From Blautia sp. (GTDB taxonomy: Bacteria > Bacillota > Clostridia > Lachnospirales > Lachnospiraceae), in contig JAMPHB010000001.1 of assembly GCA_023663685.1 (NCBI GenBank), positions 547,220-611,219 of the forward strand: 64,000 bases of DNA, read 5' to 3'. This document shows positions 52,957 to 62,524 of the stretch, one piece after another (the first letter of the stretch is position 1; each line of letters starts with the position of its first letter). The notes beneath the pieces were generated by a model. That model worked only from the letters and a program-made list of their open reading frames with translations. It was not told the DNA's origin and searched no databases. The translations under genes and the position numbers were made by a program.

Positions 52957-54261
52957 CTAGGCAAAATTACTCCATGCACTGGCATTATTGGAGGAATAGC
53001 TGCCTGCATTGTTGTATGTATTCGACTTTGCCGCCTCATACTTTGCATGGCTGTTGATGGCCGACGCCGCCTCGGATATTTTCTCTCCGTATGAGCCGCT
53101 TCCCTGAAACAGCTTCTTTACTGTGTCCATATCCGCGCTCTTAAACTTAGATTCATTGATAGACAAAGTCTTATTTGTCGCGTCAACCGTGATTCCCACA
53201 GCGCTCAGCCGTTCAGAATTTACACTGGTGTTCCCCAGCAGGGAGGCTCTCCTTGCAGAGATTGCGCCCACCCGGGAGTCCGCGGAGCTCTTAATCAGAT
53301 TATTGTACTCCTCGACGAAAGAAGCAGCCGCACTGTATATCGCATCGCGGTTGTAACTCACTGTCTCCCCGCCGTCCCCGTCCACGGAGGAGGTCCCGGC
53401 TAAAAGAGAACCGCTTCCCGTCGCCGTCAGCTTGTCTGCGGCGCTGCGCAGACCCGAGGAATCCTTCTGCACAGAGGAAAGCGTAGCTGCAGAATCCCAT
53501 GAGGTGGAGGTATTGGTGTATTTGTACTGGTTCGCCTCTCTGTAATCCCAGTAATTGTAAGTCCTGCTGCTACTGCTGGTGGATGCTGTCCGGGACGTGC
53601 CGGTCGATGCACCAATTCTTCCGGCCTCATACTTCGCGTGGCTTGCAATTGCAGATGCCGAACTGGAAATCTTAGCCGCATAGGAACTTTTCCCATCAAA
53701 CAGTCCCTTCACCGTATCCAGATCAGCACTCTTAAACTTAGAGGCGTCGATGGACAGTGTATTGTCCTTCGCATTCACCGTGATGCCCACAGAGGCCAGC
53801 TTCTCGGCGTTCGCACTGGTATTGCTCACGATTGAAGAACGGCTCGCCTTAATTGCCCCTACCTGCGACTTTCCACTGCTCTCCATCAGACTGTTATAAT
53901 CCTTCACAAAGGCTGCGGCAGCACTGTACATCTTCTCCCTGTCCTCTGTCGCCGTGACCTTCTGCGCGGAGCTGCTTAAGCTCTCCGCACTCGTCTGAAT
54001 TTTATCCAGTGTCTCTGCGGAATCCTTGGAAACGGAGGACATCTTAGCGGATATCCCCTTAATCTTCTCGTCGTAATTCCAGTAATTATAGGTCTTATTA
54101 GACGTATTTCCAGAAGTCCTGCCGGAGGAAGAATCCGCCTTGGCATAATAGGATTTCAGCAGCCTAGAATAAGACCCGTTGCGAATGCTGGCATAGTCCG
54201 CCAGGCTATAATTCCCTAACATATTACTGCTGCCTGACATACCCGGTATCGAAAATGACAT
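52957..54261 (-). CDS. Duplicated FliD_C-like protein, no FliD N-terminal domain
   Basis: A 434-residue, Ser/Ala/Lys-rich protein with no signal peptide. Two long units are similar: about 56-213 and 232-410. Each begins with TYNYW, then AAFVKDYNSL / ASFVEEYNNL, SVGITV / AVGITV, then KFKSADLDTVK / KFKSADMDTVK and SHAKYEA near the end. The FVxxYN and GITV...L.ID..KF...D.VK.LF pattern resembles the C-terminal domain of flagellar cap protein FliD, but FliD_N is absent. If exported through a flagellar-like system it might cap filaments or serve as an adhesin. It follows an FlxA-like gene by 18 bases. The function is unproven. Confidence 0.55.
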   Translation of the reverse strand: MSFSIPGMSGSSNMLGNYSLADYASIRNGSYSRLLKSYYAKADSSSGRTSGNTSNKTYNYWNYDEKIKGISAKMSSVSKDSAETLDKIQTSAESLSSSAQKVTATEDREKMYSAAAAFVKDYNSLMESSGKSQVGAIKASRSSIVSNTSANAEKLASVGITVNAKDNTLSIDASKFKSADLDTVKGLFDGKSSYAAKISSSASAIASHAKYEAGRIGASTGTSRTASTSSSSRTYNYWDYREANQYKYTNTSTSWDSAATLSSVQKDSSGLRSAADKLTATGSGSLLAGTSSVDGDGGETVSYNRDAIYSAAASFVEEYNNLIKSSADSRVGAISARRASLLGNTSVNSERLSAVGITVDATNKTLSINESKFKSADMDTVKKLFQGSGSYGEKISEAASAINSHAKYEAAKSNTYNNAGSYSSNNASAWSNFA

Positions 54262-54279
54262 AACCCCACTCCCCTCCTG

Positions 54280-54969
54280 CTAAAATACAACATTGAACTG
54301 CTCTGCCGTGCGTGCCGCCCGCGTGGCGTCGGTGGACTTTTGGATCACCCGGTCGCCCTCTTTTAGCTTCGCCTGATTTACGGAAGCCTGCCGGAGCTTC
54401 TTCTCCTGCCTCGCAAGCTCCTCCTTCTTCCCGTCCACATTCTGTCCCCGAAGCTTATCCTGCTTAATCTCTCCCTTTAAAATCACAACACCGGATTCCA
54501 TCCGCGTAATCACGTTCTCCTGCGCTTTCGACTCCTCCAGCGCAGAGCGCGTCTGCGAAAGTGAATGCAGCTCGGTGCGGACGCTCTTCTTTTCCCGCTC
54601 GTCCTTCTCAAGCTCCTTTGCATCCCTATCCTTAGAGTCCTCCTCGGAAACAGCGGAGGACTTCATCTTCTTATCCTCCTCCTTCGAAAGCTCCTCCGAC
54701 CTTCGGATGCTCCGGTTCTGTTCTTTGTTCAGCTCCGACTGTCTCTGTCTGAGCTTCCCGTTCAGTCTGCTGATCTCCTGCTGCAGCTCCTTGCGCTTTT
54801 TCATCCTCTCCTCAGCAGAAAGACCATCCTCGGAGGTCAGCGCCTGCTTCTGCCGCTGTACATCGGACAGCTGTTTTTGTATGCTCTTGCTGACAGCGTC
54901 TGCCGGTTGCGCTTTCACCGTCTGGGGGGCTGCCGTTTTCTCTACTGCGTTTACACTGTTGATTCCCAT
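54280..54969 (-). CDS. FlxA-like coiled-coil protein
   Basis: A 229-residue, highly charged, coiled-coil protein (about 25-200) with heptad-like KQLSDVQRQKQALTSEDGL, SAEERMKKRKELQQEI and LNGKLRQRQSEL segments, resembling the FlxA-like family (flagellum-linked in E. coli). It has no signal peptide or membrane helix. It is the first gene of a unit with the FliD_C-like and transglutaminase genes, with a promoter at 55043-55071. Composition is unlike neighbouring housekeeping genes. The family call is from pattern, and any role is unknown. Confidence 0.55.
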   Translation of the reverse strand: MGINSVNAVEKTAAPQTVKAQPADAVSKSIQKQLSDVQRQKQALTSEDGLSAEERMKKRKELQQEISRLNGKLRQRQSELNKEQNRSIRRSEELSKEEDKKMKSSAVSEEDSKDRDAKELEKDEREKKSVRTELHSLSQTRSALEESKAQENVITRMESGVVILKGEIKQDKLRGQNVDGKKEELARQEKKLRQASVNQAKLKEGDRVIQKSTDATRAARTAEQFNVVF

Positions 54970-55042
54970 GTCTCCACCTCCTTCTCACCGAAGAAGAAAC
55001 CGCCACAGTTTCTATCTATATGTAAATTATTTCCTATTATCT

Positions 55043-55071
55043 AGTATACACCGAAACTTCCCCACAGGCAA
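55043..55071 (-). promoter_or_regulatory. Promoter of the FlxA/FliD-like unit
   Basis: Minus strand TTGCCT (55066-55071), 17-base spacer, TATACT (55043-55048), 74 bases before the ATG. I see no flagellar sigma-28 type sequence here. Confidence 0.55.
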
Positions 55072-55100
55072 CAAAAAATTCATACAAAGGTACCAAATCA

Positions 55101-55835
55101 TTATTCTTTTTTCGCTAAAAGCACATAGCCAAGATCCATTAAAAACATACCAAGCAGCACGAAAAAAGCATAGCCTGCGAGATAGCCCGGATTGCCGAGA
55201 CACCCCTCCAAAAGCTCTAAAGGTGAGCCGGGAGACGGCCAGTTGACGAACATATAGTTGACCTGAAAGCATCTGTCAAAGCAATAGACCGGCGCGGCCA
55301 CCAGCACGAGGAACAAGACCACCTGCCAGAGCTTTCCAAGCTTCGGCACAATGCCATGGCTGTAAAGCTGGCTCACCACATACAGCAGGATGCCTGCGTG
55401 AAACAAAAATCCCTCGATAGAAATAAAATGAATCGCCGGATACTTTCCCCAGTTTGGAAAAAGCAAAGCCAGCACTGTGCCGGGAAGTCCGATGCTGTAG
55501 AGCACATTCCCCAGCCAGTCCCAGCGCGCCACACAGTGAACTGCACAGAGTATCCCCGCTATGCTGCACAGATGCAGCGGCAGCTCGGGGAGAAAGCTTT
55601 TCCCGATAACGGCAATGTAGGCGATTCGAATGAGAATCCAAAACACCATGGAAAAAGCGACGCTATACTCCCAGATGCGGCGTCCCTGCTCCGGCAGCCC
55701 GGCGTAGAGGCACATGAGAAGAATGGAAATCCCTGCAAGAAAAAAGAGCCAGAGAATATGCTCTTTTCCCGCGACAGCGAATCCGATTCCCTCCGGAATT
55801 TCTGTTTCATAGGTAAAAAAATACTCCAGCTCCAT
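55101..55835 (-). CDS. YwaF/TIGR02206-family integral membrane protein
   Basis: A 244-residue protein with about six to seven membrane helices. The segment LPLHLCSIAGILCAVHC in the third helix and the large FPNWGKYPAIHFISIEGFLFHAG region match the YwaF (TIGR02206) family, whose role is unknown. There is no clear ribosome site before the ATG at 55835. It lies 16 bases after the leuS stop, so it is probably co-transcribed with leuS. Confidence 0.75.
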   Translation of the reverse strand: MELEYFFTYETEIPEGIGFAVAGKEHILWLFFLAGISILLMCLYAGLPEQGRRIWEYSVAFSMVFWILIRIAYIAVIGKSFLPELPLHLCSIAGILCAVHCVARWDWLGNVLYSIGLPGTVLALLFPNWGKYPAIHFISIEGFLFHAGILLYVVSQLYSHGIVPKLGKLWQVVLFLVLVAAPVYCFDRCFQVNYMFVNWPSPGSPLELLEGCLGNPGYLAGYAFFVLLGMFLMDLGYVLLAKKE

Positions 55836-55851
55836 ACTTGTTAGTATATGT

Positions 55852-58266
55852 CTATTTCATTACAATATTCACAATCTTGCCCGGAACATAAATCTCTTTG
55901 ACAATATTTCCGGTCAGCTTATCAGCGATGCTCTCCTTCGCCCTCTCCAGAACCTGTTCCTTCGGATCCTCCTTGTGGACTGCCAGCGTGCCGCGCATCT
56001 TGCCGTTCACCTGAATCGCAATCTCCACCGTGTCCTCCATCGTCAGGCTCTCATCGTAGGCCGGCCAGCTCTCAAAGGCAATGGTGTCCGTATGTCCCAG
56101 CTTCTGCCAGATTTCTTCTCCCACATGCGGGCATACGCAGGAGAGCATCTTGATCAGACCCTCCGCAAACGCCCGGGGGCATTTTCCGACCTTATACACC
56201 TCATTGACAAAGATCATCATCTGGCTGATCGCCGTATTGTATGCCAGCGTCTCATAGTCTCCCGTGACCTTCTTCACTGTGTAGTGGTAGATTCTGGTCA
56301 GCGTCCCGTCGTCCTCCTCCGTGAGATTCTCCGGCTCTGTGAAGAATTTCCAGACACGGTTAATAAACCGCTTTGCCCCCTGCACATTTTTTGAGTTCCA
56401 CGGCTTGGACACCTCGAGCGGCCCCATGAACATCTCATAGAGGCGCAGCGTATCCGCTCCATACTCCTCCACAATGTCACTGGGATTCACTACATACTCC
56501 GGGTAACGCTTGCCCATCTTGATGCCATTCTCTCCGAGAATCATGCCCTGATGCACCAGCTTCTTAAAGGGCTCCTTCACCGGGGAAAGTCCCTCATCAT
56601 ACAGAAAACGGTTCCAGATTCTTGAATACATCAGATGTCCGACCGCGTGCTCCGGCCCGCCCACATACAGATCCACCGGAAGCCAGTGCTTAAGGAGCTC
56701 CTGATTCGCAAACTCCTTCTCGTTGTCAGGATCCACATAGCGCAGGAAATACCAGGAGGATCCGGCAGAACCCGGCATCGTCGAGGTCTCCCTCACACCC
56801 TTTAAGCCGTTTTTGTCATACAGCTTCCACTCTGTGGCGTTCTCCAAAGGAGCCTTTCCGCCCTTTCCTTTATAGTCATCCAGCTTCGGCAGCACCACCG
56901 GGAGCTCCTCGTCCGGCAAAAAGCAGATTTCCCCGTCCTCCTTGTAGATACAGGGAACCGGCTCGCCCCAGTATCTCTGTCTCGCAAAAATCCACTCCCG
57001 GAAATGATAGTTGACCTTTCTACGGGCCACCCCCATCTCCTCCAGCTTCACCGTGATGGCTTCCTTCGCCTCCTCCACGGTCAGTCCAGTGAACTCCGCG
57101 GAATTGATCAGCTTACAGCCCTTCCCGAGATAATCCTGCTTCTCAAAGGCGCACTCTGACACGTCGCGCCCCTCAATGACCTGAATCATCGGAATATCGT
57201 GAGCCACTGCATATTCAAAATCTCTCTGATCGTGGCTCGGCACTGCCATCACCGCTCCGGTTCCGTAGCTCGCCAGCACAAAATCGCCGATAAAAAGCGG
57301 AACCTCCCTGCCCGTGGCCGGGTGGATGGCATACAGTCCCTCCAGGATACAGCCGGATTTCGTCTTGTTCAGCTCTGTCCGGTCCATATCGTTCTTCTTC
57401 ATCGTCTCGTCAATGTAAGCCTGCACCTCATCACGGTTCTTCACCCGGTCGAGAAGCCCCTTTACAGTCTCACTCTCCGGCGCCAGCACCATAAAAGTAA
57501 TGCCGTAAATAGTCTCGATACAGGTCGTAAAAATCGAGAAGGAGCCGCCTCCCACAATCTGGAAGTCCACCTCCACGCCCGTGCTCTTTCCAATCCAGTT
57601 GCGCTGGATCTCCTTCGTGGACTCCGGCCAGTCGATCTCCTCCAGTCCCTCTAAAAGCTTCTCCGCAAACGAGGGCTGGTCAATCACCCACTGCTTCATA
57701 TTCCGGCGCACCACCGGATAACCGCCCCTCTCCGATTTTCCGTCAATGACCTCGTCGTTGGAGAGCACTGTCCCCAGCTCCTCGCACCAGTTCACCGGCA
57801 TGTCGATATGCTTCGCATAGCCCGCCTCGTAGAGCTTTTTGAAAATCCACTGCGTCCACTTGTAAAACTTCGGGTCTGAGGTTGCCACCATCTTTGACCA
57901 GTCATAGTCAAAGCCAAGCTCCTTTAACTGCCTGGAAAAGGTCTTAATATTCTCCTGCGTAAATCCGTCCGGATGATTGCCCGTGTTCACCGCATACTGC
58001 TCCGCCGGAAGCCCGAAGGAGTCGTAGCCCATGGGGTGAAGGACATTGTAGCCCTGCATCCGCTTCATGCGCGACATAATGTCCGTGGCGGTATAGCCCT
58101 CCGGGTGTCCTGCGTGTAGCCCCACTCCCGAGGGATATGGGAACATATCCAGCGCGTAGTACTTCGGCTTCGAAAAGTCCCACACATCCGTCCGAAATGT
58201 CTCATGCTCCTGCCAGTAATCCTGCCACTTTTTTTCCACTACCTTATGATTGTATACTTCTGCCAT
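55852..58266 (-). CDS. leuS: Leucyl-tRNA synthetase
   Basis: An 804-residue class I synthetase: MFPYPSGVGLHAGHPEGY as HIGH region, the CP1 editing domain (about 220-420), WYFLRYVDPDN, the C-terminal anticodon-binding domain. The KMSKS-equivalent reads KMGKRYPE, a variant found in some clostridial LeuRS, so it should still be active. It has a strong own promoter and no T-box leader. The ATG at 58266 has GGGAGA upstream; a start seven codons earlier is less likely. Confidence 0.95.
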   Translation of the reverse strand: MAEVYNHKVVEKKWQDYWQEHETFRTDVWDFSKPKYYALDMFPYPSGVGLHAGHPEGYTATDIMSRMKRMQGYNVLHPMGYDSFGLPAEQYAVNTGNHPDGFTQENIKTFSRQLKELGFDYDWSKMVATSDPKFYKWTQWIFKKLYEAGYAKHIDMPVNWCEELGTVLSNDEVIDGKSERGGYPVVRRNMKQWVIDQPSFAEKLLEGLEEIDWPESTKEIQRNWIGKSTGVEVDFQIVGGGSFSIFTTCIETIYGITFMVLAPESETVKGLLDRVKNRDEVQAYIDETMKKNDMDRTELNKTKSGCILEGLYAIHPATGREVPLFIGDFVLASYGTGAVMAVPSHDQRDFEYAVAHDIPMIQVIEGRDVSECAFEKQDYLGKGCKLINSAEFTGLTVEEAKEAITVKLEEMGVARRKVNYHFREWIFARQRYWGEPVPCIYKEDGEICFLPDEELPVVLPKLDDYKGKGGKAPLENATEWKLYDKNGLKGVRETSTMPGSAGSSWYFLRYVDPDNEKEFANQELLKHWLPVDLYVGGPEHAVGHLMYSRIWNRFLYDEGLSPVKEPFKKLVHQGMILGENGIKMGKRYPEYVVNPSDIVEEYGADTLRLYEMFMGPLEVSKPWNSKNVQGAKRFINRVWKFFTEPENLTEEDDGTLTRIYHYTVKKVTGDYETLAYNTAISQMMIFVNEVYKVGKCPRAFAEGLIKMLSCVCPHVGEEIWQKLGHTDTIAFESWPAYDESLTMEDTVEIAIQVNGKMRGTLAVHKEDPKEQVLERAKESIADKLTGNIVKEIYVPGKIVNIVMK

Positions 58267-58310
58267 TTTCTCCCTGTTCCTTATCACTTATATTCTTTTA
58301 TTTCTCTGCA

Positions 58311-58339
58311 ATTCTACATCAATCCGCATGGGATGTCAA
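58311..58339 (-). promoter_or_regulatory. Promoter of leuS
   Basis: Minus strand consensus TTGACA (58334-58339), 17 bases, TAGAAT (58311-58316), 45 bases before the ATG and just after the EAL gene stop. Confidence 0.75.
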
Positions 58340-58342
58340 ATC

Positions 58343-60283
58343 TCAGCTGCCGCTCCCGACCGCCAGCTGCCTTCTCGCGTGTAAAAATGCGACGTACTCC
58401 TCCTCCGGCAGCGGCTTTGAGAAATAATACCCCTGAATATAATCCACCTTCCTCTTCGCCATCTCCGTAAACTGCTCCTCGGTTTCCACGCCCTCGGCCA
58501 CAATAAACAGATCCAGATCATGCGCCATCTGAATCGCCGCCTGCACCACCATCTTTGCCTTCATGTCCTCAAAGTAGGCTCTCGTCATATTCATATCCAG
58601 CTTCATAACCGAAACCGGCATGTCAATCATATAATCCAGATTTGACTGTCCGTTGCCGAAATCATCCAGCGAGAAGGAAACGCCCTCCCGGATCAGACGG
58701 TTCATGTTCCCCAGAAGAGTCTTTTTCGACAGCAGGGTTCCCGTCTCCGTAATCTCCAGATTGATATACCACGGGCTCGTCTCATAGCGGCGCATAATCT
58801 CCAGATACCGGTCAGCCAGATTGCGCTGCTCGCACTGCACCACAGACAGATTGACCTCCAGATAATGAATCCCCAGCTCCCCGGGGTCATACTGCTTCAA
58901 AAAGGCGCAGACCTTTTCAAAGACCCGTTCGCCCAGCTTGTCAATCAGGCCGTTCGCCTCCGCCACAGGAATAAACAGACCGGGGGACATCAGGCTGCCG
59001 TCCTTCTTACGGATGCGCACCAGCGCCTCCGCCGAGGAAAATCTCTGCTCCCGCACGTCATAAATCGGCTGGTAAAAGACCTCCACCCTGTCCTCCCGCA
59101 GCGCTTTCTTAATCTCCTGCACGATCTGATCCTCCTGGCGGATCTTGTCCAGCGCCTGCTGGTTCACATAACATACCAGAGAATCCGCCCGGTTACAGTG
59201 CTCCACATACAAAGCCTGATGCACTAGCATGAGCTCGTCTGCATCCCTGACCAGCGAGGTGTCCGGAAAAAGGATAAAAAGTGTCTCGGGAAATTCTTCC
59301 ATGCGCTCCTCTTTTTTCCTCTCACTCCGCTCAATATTGTAAAACTGGTTATAGTAGAAGGTCTCCTGGATTTTTGAAAATGCATGACTGAGCGCCGTCA
59401 TATCCGGGAACACGACCGCCAGTTCCTTATCTGCATTTTTAAAGATCATCACCTTCTCATCGCCACGGAACCACTCGATCAGTCTGCGCAGATACACGTC
59501 CGCCGGCTCCATACCGATATTTCTCCTCTGCCTGTTATTGATAGATAAAAACAGAATGCTTTTTGACACATCTCTCCCATAGCACTGGTTCAGATAGTCG
59601 ATCAGAGCGTGATGATGGAAGCAGCCGAGCTTGTGGTCGATATTGTTCTCCGGGTTCTCAAGGATACAGTATAACGCCAGCATACCAAGGGAACCTGCAA
59701 AGCCCACCAGAAGCCACTGATTATTTAAAAACTGGACAAAAGCGGCCAAAAGCCATATGCCCATCCACATAAGAGCGGCCAGACGCCTCTTCGATTCAAT
59801 CCTTTTTCTGCAATATAAAATCATACAGATCGTAGCCAGAAGAAACGAGAAGGCAAACACATAAGTCATAAGAATGCAGGGGCCTTCCGTGTATATCTCC
59901 TTCCCATCCACATGGTAGCGAATGGGGAGACAGTACACCACAAGGGACTCCATCGTCACAATCCATGTGAGCGTATGTATCTTTCTGTAATATTCCTGCT
60001 CGACGTAGAGATCCGTCATAATATATGTGAGCGCCAGATACCCCACCCATACCAGACTCACCACATAGCTCTTGCAGATAAATGCAAGGAGCGTATCGGA
60101 AATAGAATCCCGGTAAGTGATGGCGACGATCGACAAGGCATCCAGCCCCACGCATACAATCAAAATAATCAGCGTGCGGAGGAATACGCGCTCCGTATAC
60201 AGCCCGATTCTTCTCTGCCTGAGAAACATATATAAAAGCATAGCCATTACAGCTAATCCGCATAACTGATTGTGAATCGGCAT
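58343..60283 (-). CDS. Membrane EAL-domain c-di-GMP phosphodiesterase with degenerate GGDEF region
   Basis: A 646-residue protein: six to seven hydrophobic helices in residues 1-205, a middle domain (about 215-385) resembling GGDEF but with NADKEL in place of GGDEF, and a C-terminal EAL domain (about 395-640). EAL at 419-421, Asn478 in EVNLS, Glu510 in LEITE, Asp540-541 in DDFGNG, Lys561 and Glu597 in EGVET are all present, so it should hydrolyse c-di-GMP. It is transcribed from an extended -10 promoter embedded in the ilvC terminator. GGAGG precedes the ATG. It is a possible link to the PilZ and MshEN-like proteins of this window. Confidence 0.88.
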   Translation of the reverse strand: MPIHNQLCGLAVMAMLLYMFLRQRRIGLYTERVFLRTLIILIVCVGLDALSIVAITYRDSISDTLLAFICKSYVVSLVWVGYLALTYIMTDLYVEQEYYRKIHTLTWIVTMESLVVYCLPIRYHVDGKEIYTEGPCILMTYVFAFSFLLATICMILYCRKRIESKRRLAALMWMGIWLLAAFVQFLNNQWLLVGFAGSLGMLALYCILENPENNIDHKLGCFHHHALIDYLNQCYGRDVSKSILFLSINNRQRRNIGMEPADVYLRRLIEWFRGDEKVMIFKNADKELAVVFPDMTALSHAFSKIQETFYYNQFYNIERSERKKEERMEEFPETLFILFPDTSLVRDADELMLVHQALYVEHCNRADSLVCYVNQQALDKIRQEDQIVQEIKKALREDRVEVFYQPIYDVREQRFSSAEALVRIRKKDGSLMSPGLFIPVAEANGLIDKLGERVFEKVCAFLKQYDPGELGIHYLEVNLSVVQCEQRNLADRYLEIMRRYETSPWYINLEITETGTLLSKKTLLGNMNRLIREGVSFSLDDFGNGQSNLDYMIDMPVSVMKLDMNMTRAYFEDMKAKMVVQAAIQMAHDLDLFIVAEGVETEEQFTEMAKRKVDYIQGYYFSKPLPEEEYVAFLHARRQLAVGSGS

Positions 60284-60335
60284 TTTCCCGCCTCCATTCC
60301 CTGATTGTTATTCGCACTCACATAGTGTTCTCAAC

Positions 60336-60344
60336 ATTATAGCA
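60336..60344 (-). promoter_or_regulatory. Extended -10 promoter of the EAL gene
   Basis: Minus strand TGCTATAAT directly after the T-run of the ilvC terminator, about 53 bases before the EAL ATG. The terminator stem would lie in the -35 area, where TTGCGC is a weak match at 18 bases. Confidence 0.55.
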
Positions 60345-60346
60345 TG

Positions 60347-60381
60347 AAAAAAGGACTATGCGCAACGCAAAGTCCTTTTTT
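60347..60381 (-). terminator. Terminator of ilvNC
   Basis: Stem AAAAAAGGACT / AGTCCTTTTTT, 11 bp, with a partly paired 13-base loop and flanking A/T-runs, 27 bases after the ilvC stop. Confidence 0.85.
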
Positions 60382-60407
60382 CGTTATATTTCGCATATGA
60401 TAGCGAA

Positions 60408-61478
<1,071 letters not shown>

Positions 61479-61979
61479 TTACTCTAAAAAGCGAACATCC
61501 GAGGAGCCTCTGGTCAGACCGGTAATCCCGGTTCTTGCCAGCTCTAAAATCTCGTAGCCGTTCAACAAATCTAAAAAGTTATCCAGCTTATCCTGATGAC
61601 CCACCAGCTGAATCACCATGGAATCGTGGGTCACATCCACAATCTTGCCGTGGAAAATATCCGTCACATTCATCACTGCCTGACGCTCTGTGTCCTTCGC
61701 CCGTATCTTAACCAGAATCAGCTCTCTTGTCACGGAAAGCCCCGGTTCAAGCTTCTTAATGTCAAGTACATCCTCAAGCTTCTCAAGCTGCTTTTCAATC
61801 TGCTCTAAAATCTGCTCATCCCCGCTGGCGACAATGGTGATCCTCGTGTACTTCGGATCCGCCGTCACCCCGGAGGAAAAGCTGTCAATATTAAAGCCTC
61901 TCCGGCTAAATAAACCGGAAATACGGCTTGTCACGCCGGGATTATTCTCCACCAGCAGCGATAGGGCCTGTCTTCGCAT
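61479..61979 (-). CDS. ilvN: Acetolactate synthase small (regulatory) subunit
   Basis: A 166-residue protein with an N-terminal ACT domain (MRRQALSLLVENNPGVTSRISGLFSRRGFNI split over residues 1-30) and the C-terminal ALS_ss domain (about 90-165). It controls the catalytic subunit IlvB, mostly through valine feedback. ilvB is not next to it, which differs from most ilvBN(H)C operons. AAAGGTGG lies 8 bases before the ATG at 61979; a GTG five codons earlier is less likely. The promoter at 62010-62038 is close. Confidence 0.93.
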   Translation of the reverse strand: MRRQALSLLVENNPGVTSRISGLFSRRGFNIDSFSSGVTADPKYTRITIVASGDEQILEQIEKQLEKLEDVLDIKKLEPGLSVTRELILVKIRAKDTERQAVMNVTDIFHGKIVDVTHDSMVIQLVGHQDKLDNFLDLLNGYEILELARTGITGLTRGSSDVRFLE

Positions 61980-62009
61980 TCCAACATCCACCTTTCAAAT
62001 CTATTACTC

Positions 62010-62038
62010 AATATAATACTATAAACAGGGTTTGTCAA
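62010..62038 (-). promoter_or_regulatory. Promoter of ilvNC
   Basis: Minus strand consensus TTGACA (62033-62038), 17 bases, TATATT (62010-62015), 31 bases before the ilvN ATG. No leader peptide or T-box fits in between. Confidence 0.75.
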
Positions 62039-62080
62039 CCCATATATATACTATAGCTTGTAGTTATAGCGTTAATAACC

Positions 62081-62512
62081 TTAAAACATTGTCGTAAACA
62101 TCGAAGAGAGAATCGTAGCGCAAATAAGCACAACAATCAGCTTAAGCACAAGCGCTATTCCGCTGCAGACGATTCCGGCAATCGCCATGTCCTTCCCCGT
62201 CGTATGCCTGTTAAGCGCCAGCGCACCCAACACAATGGAGACGACTGCAAGGGCAAGTGTCAGCCACCACCATTTCACGCAGCAGCAAACCAGCAGCGCG
62301 ATGATTCCCAGCACCATGGAGGTAACTGCCATTCCGGTCGCGCCTCCGTCCATATTGTCCGGGGGAGCTCCATAGCCCGTCCCGGGATTCTGATACTGGT
62401 TATTACCGGCATTCTGATACTGGTTATTACCGGCATTCGTCACCGGAGTCCCACAGTAACCGCACACATTTGCGCCGTCCGGCATCTCATTTCCACAATT
62501 CTTACAAAACAT
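62081..62512 (-). CDS. Zinc-ribbon membrane protein (DUF4190-like)
   Basis: A 143-residue protein. The N-terminus is a zinc ribbon with two CxxC pairs (CKNCGNEMPDG and CGYCG), then a linker with two NAGNNQYQ-like repeats, and a C-terminal pair of membrane helices (about 62-85 and 107-137). Such zinc-ribbon/DUF4190 proteins are common in clostridia and of unknown function. Its ATG has GGGAGAG nearby. It follows the cohesin/dockerin gene by 12 bases. Confidence 0.72.
   Translation of the reverse strand: MFCKNCGNEMPDGANVCGYCGTPVTNAGNNQYQNAGNNQYQNPGTGYGAPPDNMDGGATGMAVTSMVLGIIALLVCCCVKWWWLTLALAVVSIVLGALALNRHTTGKDMAIAGIVCSGIALVLKLIVVLICATILSSMFTTMF
62387..62434 (-). repeat. Two tandem 24-bp repeats inside the zinc-ribbon gene
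   Basis: ATTCTGATACTGGTTATTAC plus CGGC occurs twice without change, encoding two copies of the 8-residue repeat NAGNNQYQ in the linker. Slippage could change the copy number. Confidence 0.9.
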
Positions 62513-62524
62513 TTTTCTCTCCCG

